From: Bryobacterales bacterium
GTDB lineage: Bacteria > Acidobacteriota > Terriglobia > Bryobacterales > Bryobacteraceae
Reading direction: 5' to 3'
Length of the DNA stretch: 5,507 nt
Assembly: GCA_016880505.1 (NCBI GenBank)
Contig: JAEHDI010000284.1
Location: 1-5,507 of the forward strand
Of this stretch, positions 1 to 4,272 are shown piece after piece (position 1 is the first letter of the stretch; each line of letters opens with the position of its first letter). The position numbers were made by a program, and so were the translations under genes. The notes beneath the pieces are model-generated. The model did no database searches. It saw nothing but the letters and a program-made list of their open reading frames with translations, and had not been told where the DNA came from.

Positions 1-95
1 TCGAGGAGCCGGCGGACGAGCCAGCCGCCGAGGAGACCGGTGGCGCCGGTGACGAACACCGGACGGTCGCGCCAGAATGTGCCGTTTAGGACCAT
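1..95 (-). CDS. rfbG: N-terminus of NAD-dependent sugar-nucleotide dehydratase, probably CDP-glucose 4,6-dehydratase (partial)
   Basis: Only the first 31 codons are in the window, read leftward from an ATG at 95-93. They begin MVLNGTFW and continue VFVTGATGLLGGWL. Residues 17-23 form the GxxGxxG dinucleotide-binding loop of short-chain dehydrogenase/epimerase Rossmann folds, directly after a hydrophobic beta strand. The leading FW, the basic residue and the GGWL after the loop resemble the start of CDP-glucose 4,6-dehydratases (FWQGKRVFVTGHTGFKGSWL in Salmonella RfbG, from memory). That enzyme makes CDP-4-keto-6-deoxyglucose in the cytosol. The ATG overlaps the end of rfbF by 10 nt (ATGGTCCTAA). 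It is preceded by GGAGAG at 102-97, one base from the ATG, so the core GGAG sits 3 nt away; this is a tight but usable ribosome binding site. Being directly downstream of rfbF strongly favours rfbG over other epimerases, but the specificity-determining part lies outside the window. Confidence 0.75.
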   Translation of the reverse strand, partial: MVLNGTFWRDRPVFVTGATGLLGGWLVRRLL

Positions 96-862
96 ACTCT
101 CCAGGGCGCGCGGCCGGTCGACCACAGTTCGCTCAGGTATTGATACTCGCGATAGGTGTCCATCGCATAGAAGAAGCCGTGATGGCGGAAAGCCTTGAGC
201 TGGCCGTCGGCGGCGAGGTTTTCGAGCGGCTCGCGCTCGAGGATGCAGTCGTCGCCGCTGAGGTAGTCGAAGACGCCGGGTTCGAAGACGAAAAAGCCGG
301 CGCTGATCCAGCCGTCGGAGCGAGGTTTTTCGCTGAAGTGCTTGACCGAACCCTCCTCATCCAGGGCGACGCTGCCGAAACGAGAGACGGGGCGGACGGT
401 GGTGACGGTGGCCAACCGGCCGTGGCTCTTGTGGAAGTCGACCAGGCGGCCGATGTCCAGGTCGGCCAGCCCATCCCCGTATGTGACCAGAAACGTGGCT
501 CCATCCAGGTACTTCTGGACCCGTCGAATACGCCCTCCGGTCATGGAATCGAGGCCCGTGTCGGCCAGGGTCACCCGGAAGTCCTGCTCGGTGTGGACGC
601 CGTTGTACTGGATCTGGGACCGTTGGCCGAGGCAGATGGTGAAGTCATTGTTCATCGCCTCGTAGTTGAGAAAGTACTCCTTAATCATGTTGCCGCGGTA
701 GCCGAGGCAGAGGACGAAGTCGCGGAAGCCGTGGTGGGCGTACATCTTCATGATGTGCCAGAGGATCGGGCGGCCGCCGATTTCGACCATCGGCTTCGGG
801 CGGAATTCCGTCTCCTCCCGGAGCCGGGTACCAAGACCTCCGCAAAGCATGACCACTTTCAT
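86..862 (-). CDS. rfbF: Glucose-1-phosphate cytidylyltransferase
   Basis: This enzyme joins CTP and alpha-D-glucose-1-phosphate to give CDP-glucose and pyrophosphate, the first step toward CDP-linked deoxysugars of O-antigen or other surface glycans. The 258-residue product has the family's usual length (about 257). The nucleotidyltransferase signature GGLGTRL lies at residues 8-14, followed by EET and RPKPMVEIGGRPILWHIMKMY (about 21-41) with K23. YGDGLADLDI begins at 128, and D130 is the expected metal ligand. EKP lies at 178-180, a GFFVF strand near 189-193, EPLENLA at 211-217 and MDT at 234-236. The C-terminal GRAPWRVW matches the family ending closely. The ATG at 862-860 is preceded by AGGAAG with 7 nt spacing. 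It is the first gene of a leftward operon and overlaps the next gene by 10 nt, implying coupled translation. No residue looks damaged. The antisense strand is also open over much of this gene, a GC-rich codon artefact. Confidence 0.96.
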   Translation of the reverse strand: MKVVMLCGGLGTRLREETEFRPKPMVEIGGRPILWHIMKMYAHHGFRDFVLCLGYRGNMIKEYFLNYEAMNNDFTICLGQRSQIQYNGVHTEQDFRVTLADTGLDSMTGGRIRRVQKYLDGATFLVTYGDGLADLDIGRLVDFHKSHGRLATVTTVRPVSRFGSVALDEEGSVKHFSEKPRSDGWISAGFFVFEPGVFDYLSGDDCILEREPLENLAADGQLKAFRHHGFFYAMDTYREYQYLSELWSTGRAPWRVWS

Positions 863-875
863 AAGGCGGCTTCCT

Positions 876-924
876 GCCTGTGCGATCAGGTGCTTCTCCC
901 CGGAGCCGGGTACGCGTCACAGGC
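876..924 (-). promoter_or_regulatory. Inverted repeat in the rfbF leader, adjacent to its ribosome binding site
   Basis: The leader contains the perfect 7-bp inverted repeat GCCTGTG / CACAGGC (plus-strand arms 876-882 and 918-924). Inside the 35-nt loop is a smaller stem, CCCG / CGGG at 899-902 and 907-910, with a 4-nt loop. On the rfbF transcript the 3' arm ends immediately before the AGGAAG ribosome binding site (875-870). A folded leader could therefore influence access to the start. This is inference from pairing only; I recognise no known riboswitch family, and the long loop makes the outer stem modest. Confidence 0.3.
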
Positions 925-946
925 TACAGTTTACGACTCGGGGTGT

Positions 947-970
947 TAACCATCCGTTTACTAACCTTCC
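947..970. repeat. Imperfect 9-bp direct repeat upstream of rfbF
   Basis: TAACCATCC (947-955) and TAACCTTCC (962-970) match at 8 of 9 positions. They are separated by 6 bp, so the repeats are 15 bp apart, about one and a half helical turns. They lie next to the predicted rfbF transcription start (around 967) in a locally AT-richer part of the divergent spacer. A regulator binding site is possible. Chance similarity is also possible, because the repeat is short. Confidence 0.3.
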
Positions 971-973
971 ACG

Positions 974-1002
974 AATCTACCATTTGTTTCCAATGCGGTA
1001 AA
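974..1002 (-). promoter_or_regulatory. Candidate sigma70-type promoter for rfbF
   Basis: On the minus strand TTTACC (1002-997) is followed after 17 bp by TAGATT (979-974). Each hexamer matches 4 of 6 positions of the consensus, and the spacing is ideal. Transcription would start near 967, giving a leader of about 105 nt before the rfbF ATG. The region is AT-rich compared with the rest of the window, which fits a promoter. There is no experimental support. Confidence 0.35.
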
Positions 1003-1087
1003 TAACGGATTGAGATAGCGGCGAGCGATCTACGTTCGATAGCAGCAGCCTGTGCGGGACCGGGCGTTCCCATACCTTAGAAAGGTC

Positions 1088-1117
1088 TTGACCTGCGGGG
1101 CACGAATGCGCTATTCT
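1088..1117 (+). promoter_or_regulatory. Candidate sigma70-type promoter for the DUF72 gene
   Basis: TTGACC (1088-1093) matches 5 of 6 bases of the -35 consensus. It is followed after 18 bp by TATTCT (1112-1117), 4 of 6 for the -10. The start of transcription would fall near 1124, about 24 nt before the ATG at 1148. Its position inside the possible longer reading frame beginning at 1052 argues that the true start is the ATG at 1148. Confidence 0.5.
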
Positions 1118-1137
1118 GGGCGAAGAAAAGGCGAAAT

Positions 1138-1142
1138 AGGAG
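1138..1142 (+). promoter_or_regulatory. Ribosome binding site deciding the DUF72 start
   Basis: AGGAG lies 5 nt before the ATG at 1148. It picks this start over the in-frame ATG at 1052, which would add 32 residues without family similarity. Confidence 0.7.
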
Positions 1143-1147
1143 CTGTT

Positions 1148-2002
1148 ATGACGTCCACCTCCCCCCGTTTTGGACCGTCGGGTTGGGAATTTCCGCAGTG
1201 GCTGGGTGTGGTGTATCCGAAACATCTGCCGCGAGGGTTCCACCCGCTGGCGTTTCTGGCACAACACTTTGACGCGGTGGAGATCCGGAGCACGTTCCTC
1301 CGGGCGCCGCGGCCCGAGATCGCACGCCTGTGGTTGGCGAAGGTGAGCAATAACCGGAATTTCGCGTTCTCCGCGGTGCTGCACCGCCGGTTCACCCACG
1401 AACGGGCCCTCGATCCGTCGGAGGCAACGGTCTTTAAGGAAGGGCTGAGGCCCCTGTTGCGGGCCGGGCGGTTCGGCTGCCTGGTGATGCAGTTCCCGTG
1501 GGCGTTCCGGTTTACGGCCGAGAACCGGGAGTACCTGATCGAGCTTCGCCGCGCGTTCCACGAGTTCCCGCTGGCGGTGGAGATGCGGCACAACAGTTGG
1601 CTGGCGGACGAAGCGCTCGGCACTCTGATCGACTACCGGCTTGGCTTCGTGAATATCGACCAGCCGGAGTACGCACGGGCGATGCCGCCGACATCGATGG
1701 TGACTTCTTCGGTGGCGTACGTCCGCCTGCACGGGCGCGATCCGAAATACTGGGACCGGGAGTTCGGAGGCACGGCCTCTGCGACAGGTCAGCCGCCGGC
1801 CGGCGGGGACTACCTGTACAGCACCGGCGAACTCGACGAGTGGAAGAAGCGGATTGAGCACGTCTCAACGTACGCTGCCAAAACGTTCGTCGTGACGGCC
1901 AACGACGGCGGCGGCAAGTCCGTGGTGAACGCGATGCAATTGGCCAGGATGTTCGCGAGCGACGCCGGCCGAATCGAAATGCCCCACACGGCGGTCGCGT
2001 GA
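1148..2002 (+). CDS. DUF72 (YecE-like) family protein
   Basis: The 284-residue product has the landmarks of the DUF72 family, a TIM-barrel-like cytosolic protein family of unproven biochemical function. They appear in order: FGPSGWEFPQWLGVVYPK at 8-25; a VEIRSTFLRAP stretch at 45-55, equivalent to the family's VEiNsTFYr.P; FAFSAVLHRRFTH at 72-84; GCLVMQFPWAF at 110-120; the acidic/RH motif VEMRHNSW at 144-151; a YVRLHG strand at 191-196; and a final FVVTANDGGGKSVVNA at 247-262, matching the usual FNN.....A..NA ending. No signal peptide or membrane segment is seen. The start at 1148 is chosen from AGGAG 5 nt upstream, a promoter at 1088-1117, and the beginning of family similarity; an in-frame ATG at 1052 exists but is unlikely. 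One oddity is R in VEIRST where most members, as I recall them, have N. The gene diverges from rfbF and is separated from the next gene by 72 bp containing its own promoter-like site, so it is probably monocistronic. Confidence 0.9.
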   Translation: MTSTSPRFGPSGWEFPQWLGVVYPKHLPRGFHPLAFLAQHFDAVEIRSTFLRAPRPEIARLWLAKVSNNRNFAFSAVLHRRFTHERALDPSEATVFKEGLRPLLRAGRFGCLVMQFPWAFRFTAENREYLIELRRAFHEFPLAVEMRHNSWLADEALGTLIDYRLGFVNIDQPEYARAMPPTSMVTSSVAYVRLHGRDPKYWDREFGGTASATGQPPAGGDYLYSTGELDEWKKRIEHVSTYAAKTFVVTANDGGGKSVVNAMQLARMFASDAGRIEMPHTAVA

Positions 2003-2004
2003 TC

Positions 2005-2026
2005 CGCCGGCACGGGCGCTCCGGCG
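2005..2026 (+). terminator. Weak hairpin after the DUF72 gene
   Basis: CGCCGG (2005-2010) and CCGGCG (2021-2026) can pair as a 6-bp stem with a 10-nt loop, starting 3 bases after the stop codon. It is followed by ACCCTTT rather than a clear T run, so intrinsic termination is doubtful. GC-rich sequence gives such pairs often. Confidence 0.2.
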
Positions 2027-2032
2027 ACCCTT

Positions 2033-2041
2033 TGCTATACT
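2033..2041 (+). promoter_or_regulatory. Candidate extended -10 promoter for the dodecin/PIG-L pair
   Basis: TGCTATACT carries a TATACT -10 (2036-2041, 5 of 6 of the consensus) with the extended TGn in front of it. No good -35 is visible 16-18 bp upstream, as expected for an extended -10 promoter. Transcription would start near 2048, leaving about 27 nt before the dodecin ATG. Confidence 0.5.
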
Positions 2042-2074
2042 GACTCCTATTCCAGTTCCGGAGAGAAAAAAAAG

Positions 2075-2275
2075 ATGACGCAGAAAGTGATTGAGATTGT
2101 CGGGGTGTCGCCGGTGAGTTTCGCGAAGGCGGCGGAGAACGCGGTGCAGGAAGCCGCGAAGACGGTCCGCAACATCAAGTGGGCACACGTCGAATCCCTG
2201 GACATGGCTCTGGACGGCGGCAAAGTCCTCCAGTACCGGGCCACCACCAAGATCTACTTCGACGTCGAGCGGTAG
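2075..2275 (+). CDS. Dodecin family flavin-binding protein
   Basis: Dodecins are small proteins that form hollow dodecamers. They store or buffer riboflavin, FMN or related flavins in the cytosol. This 66-residue product has the family length and pattern: a first strand KVIEIVGVSP (4-13), one helix FAKAAENAVQEAAKTV (16-31), then strands around NIKWAHVESL and LQYRATTKIYFDV. W36 occupies the position of the tryptophan that stacks on the flavin in archaeal and bacterial dodecins. At residue 55, in QYRA, there is an arginine where the flavin-binding members I recall (Halobacterium, Thermus, Mycobacterium) have glutamine. The ATG has GGAGAG 9 nt upstream (2060-2065), followed by an A-rich spacer. 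The stop is one base from the ATG of the deacetylase gene, so the two are almost certainly co-transcribed. Family assignment is firm; flavin binding and the preferred ligand are inferred. Confidence 0.92.
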   Translation: MTQKVIEIVGVSPVSFAKAAENAVQEAAKTVRNIKWAHVESLDMALDGGKVLQYRATTKIYFDVER

Positions 2276-2276
2276 C

Positions 2277-3074
2277 ATGCGGTATCTAGTTGTCGGGGCG
2301 CACCCCGACGATTGTGAGTACCGGTTCGGCGGGACGACGGTCAAACTCGCGGCGCAGGGTCATGCGGTGAAGTTCCTGTCGGTGACCAACGGGGATGCCG
2401 GCCATCACGTTCAGGGCGGCGCTACGCTGGTCACGCGGCGCGAGGCGGAAGCGCAGGAGGGAGCGCGGCGGGCCGGGGCGGCGGCGTGCGAATCGCTCGA
2501 CAACCACGACGGCGAGTACGTGCCGACGCTCGAGAACCGGTGCGAGATCATCCGGCAGATCCGCGAATGGAAGGCGGACGTCGTGATCACGCACCGCCCC
2601 AACGACTACCACCCCGACCACCGGTACACGAGCATGCTGGTGCAGGACGCGGCGTTCATGGTGATGGTGCCGAACATCTGCCCGGCTACTCCCGCGCTTC
2701 GGCACAACCCGGTTTTCCTATACATGGAGGACGATTTCCGGAAGCCTGCGCCGTTTTCGGCCGATATCGTTGTGGATATCACGGACGTCTGGGACAAAAA
2801 GGTGAGTTCCATCGGCGCGCACGTCTCGCAGTTCTACGAATGGCTGCCGTGGCTCGACGGCAATCTCGAGAAGGTTCCCTCGAGCGCCCCGGAACGCACG
2901 AAATGGCTGGACCAATGGCTCCAGCAGTTGCTGAAAAACGACTTCCGCGAGGCGGTAGAGCGGCGCTACGGTAAGGAGCAGGCCGGCCGGGTGCGGTTTG
3001 TCGAGGCGTTCGAGGTTTGTGAATACGGCCGCCAGCCTTCACCGGAAGAACGGGACAAGCTACTGCCGCGGTGA
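2277..3074 (+). CDS. PIG-L/LmbE family zinc-dependent deacetylase
   Basis: PIG-L family enzymes remove N-acetyl groups from amino sugars or sugar conjugates (GlcNAc-PI, mycothiol and bacillithiol precursors, antibiotic intermediates) using one divalent metal. The 265-residue product opens with MRYLVVGAHPDDCE; AHPDD at 8-12 is the family signature. By analogy with MshB, H9 and D12 should bind the metal, D11 should be the catalytic base, and H115 of HPDH (112-115) should be the third ligand. VTNGDAGHH at 36-44, HRPNDYHPDH at 106-115, the VVDITD strand at 165-170 and H182 in AHVSQ are further conserved points. There is no signal peptide, so it acts in the cytosol. The ATG is one base after the dodecin stop and has no strong ribosome binding site, which suggests translational coupling. 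The substrate cannot be read from the sequence. The product does not look closely like the bacillithiol deacetylase BshB, whose text after AHPDD differs (TRGE rather than TNGD), so I give no gene symbol. Confidence 0.92.
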   Translation: MRYLVVGAHPDDCEYRFGGTTVKLAAQGHAVKFLSVTNGDAGHHVQGGATLVTRREAEAQEGARRAGAAACESLDNHDGEYVPTLENRCEIIRQIREWKADVVITHRPNDYHPDHRYTSMLVQDAAFMVMVPNICPATPALRHNPVFLYMEDDFRKPAPFSADIVVDITDVWDKKVSSIGAHVSQFYEWLPWLDGNLEKVPSSAPERTKWLDQWLQQLLKNDFREAVERRYGKEQAGRVRFVEAFEVCEYGRQPSPEERDKLLPR

Positions 3075-3080
3075 GGCGGG

Positions 3081-3110
3081 ATGACGCGGGACCGCCGTCC
3101 GCGGTATCAT
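3081..3110 (+). promoter_or_regulatory. Candidate promoter for the transglutaminase/FN3 gene
   Basis: ATGACG (3081-3086, 4 of 6 of the -35) is followed after 18 bp by TATCAT (3105-3110, 4 of 6 of the -10). Transcription would start around 3117, about 25 nt before the ATG at 3142. The arrangement resembles the candidate at 1088-1117. The spacer contains a hairpin-forming sequence. Confidence 0.35.
3085..3103 (+). other. Inverted repeat between the PIG-L gene and the next promoter -10
   Basis: CGCG-GAC (3085-3092, with one bulged G at 3089) can pair with GTCCGCG (3097-3103) across a 4-nt loop, giving 7 base pairs. It begins 11 bp after the PIG-L stop, so it could help end that transcript. However, no T run follows; the sequence instead runs straight into a TATCAT -10 box. 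It could equally be an operator overlapping the promoter spacer, or chance in GC-rich DNA. Confidence 0.3.
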
Positions 3111-3141
3111 CCGGACTTCAACGAGCTCCCAAGAGGCGGTC

Positions 3142-4272
3142 ATGCGAACAATACTACCGGCGGTTGCCGTATTCGCTTCTGTTTTCCTCCCAAGTCCCTT
3201 CAAGGCGGGTGACTTGCGGAGCGCCTGCTCCGATGCACCGAAGCATCATACCGAAGTGGTCACCTCGGGCAAACACACGTACACGGTAACGATGGGCGGG
3301 GCCATCGACGGCGAGATGACGCGCGACCCGGTCGGCTACTGGGCCTACGACCAGTACTGGGAGCCGAACCTTTACGTGCGGATCGAAAACATCGGCGACG
3401 AAACGGCCGTCAATCCGTGGCTCCTGCGCAAGGGTAGGCCGGATACGCGAACGGTTCAGGGCATCGTCAGTCACGTGTTGGAACCATCGATGAGCGAGGC
3501 CGAGAGAGCTCGCCGTCTGTGGGAGTTCGAGATCAAGAACCGGTTTCACGCGACCACCGAGGACCACGAGGTGGACGACGTCATCAAGCGCTTCAACTGT
3601 TACGGGTACACGCTCTGCGGGAACGAGAGCAAGATCATGAGCGACCTGTGGCGGGGCGCGGGGTTGAAGACGCGCCGCGGCTTCCCGAACGGGCACAGCA
3701 CGGCCGAAGTCTACTATGACGGTGCGTGGCACCTGCTCGATTCCGACGAAAGTATCGCCTGCCTGCTGCGGGACAATAAGACGATCGCCTCCGAGGAGCA
3801 GATCGTGCGCGACCACGACCTGATGAAGCGCACGCACTCCTACGGACCGCTGCACGATGACAACCCGCTGGGGGACGAGACGTCGGCCGCGCTGCACTAC
3901 TACGAAGGCGAGCGCAGCGGCGAACAGCCGAGCTTCACACGGCACACGATGAACTTCTCGCTGCGTCCCGGCGAGGCGCTCACGTGGGCCTGGAACCCGG
4001 GGAACCGTTTCCACGGCAAGGAGTTCGAGGGCAAGCTGGCGAACTTCTGGAACAAGCGCTGGCGGCTGATCGCCAATGTGATGAACGGGGAACTGAGTTA
4101 CACGGCCGATCTGACGCGGAAGTCCACGCTGGCGCATCTGGCGAGCGACGGGTTGGAACTGCGCGAGAGCGGACCGTTCGGCAGAGCTTTGTACGTCGCG
4201 GGCAAGTCAGGATCAGTGGTTGTACCGGTGAAGAGCGCGTATCCGATCGTCGGGGGGCCGTGGGGAGGTTGA
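3142..4272 (+). CDS. Secreted transglutaminase-like protein, N-terminal part up to a frameshift
   Basis: This frame encodes 376 residues. The start MRTILPAVAVFASVFLP followed by a possible cleavage site near A22 looks like a Sec signal peptide, so the product is probably exported. Residues about 145-205 match the transglutaminase-like core: NCYGYTLCGN with C159 as the likely nucleophile, then an L.RGAGLKTR helix and turn, H185 in GHSTAEVYYDGAWHLLD, and D200 exactly 15 residues after that histidine, as in the family. Such domains are papain-fold amide or ester processing enzymes (protease, transferase or cross-linker); the substrate here is unknown. The rest (about 260-370) looks like beta-rich sequence. 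The ATG has GAGG 5 nt upstream, with a candidate promoter at 3081-3110. The frame ends at a TGA (4270-4272) just after G6 and G4 runs. The evident continuation is in the next frame, so this is probably a truncated copy of a longer gene rather than a natural C-terminus. Confidence 0.8.
   Translation: MRTILPAVAVFASVFLPSPFKAGDLRSACSDAPKHHTEVVTSGKHTYTVTMGGAIDGEMTRDPVGYWAYDQYWEPNLYVRIENIGDETAVNPWLLRKGRPDTRTVQGIVSHVLEPSMSEAERARRLWEFEIKNRFHATTEDHEVDDVIKRFNCYGYTLCGNESKIMSDLWRGAGLKTRRGFPNGHSTAEVYYDGAWHLLDSDESIACLLRDNKTIASEEQIVRDHDLMKRTHSYGPLHDDNPLGDETSAALHYYEGERSGEQPSFTRHTMNFSLRPGEALTWAWNPGNRFHGKEFEGKLANFWNKRWRLIANVMNGELSYTADLTRKSTLAHLASDGLELRESGPFGRALYVAGKSGSVVVPVKSAYPIVGGPWGG

Noticed and set aside
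77..949. A 290-codon plus-strand open frame opposite rfbF
   Set aside because: It lies antisense to an unmistakable rfbF, has no recognisable motifs, and is rich in A, V, E and D as expected from the complement of GC-rich codons.
1052..1147. An N-terminal extension of 32 residues for the DUF72 protein
   Set aside because: The ATG at 1052 has no family similarity after it, and a good promoter (1088-1117) and AGGAG lie inside this stretch, favouring the start at 1148.
863..1147. A possible small gene or RNA gene in the divergent spacer
   Set aside because: I found no start with a ribosome binding site leading into a sensible small protein and no tRNA-like or known RNA structure; the content is better explained by promoters and a leader.
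977..1861. A 294-codon minus-strand open frame opposite the DUF72 gene
   Set aside because: Low-complexity R/P/H-rich translation without motifs; the plus strand carries the conserved protein.
3154..4137. A 327-codon minus-strand open frame opposite the transglutaminase-like gene
   Set aside because: It is antisense to a frame with an intact catalytic triad, and its translation shows only repetitive V/R/P/H-rich sequence.
4252..4272. Programmed -1 ribosomal frameshifting at the G run
   Set aside because: A -1 shift enters frame +3, which stops at 4305-4307, so it would add only about a dozen residues and would not reach the FN3 domains.
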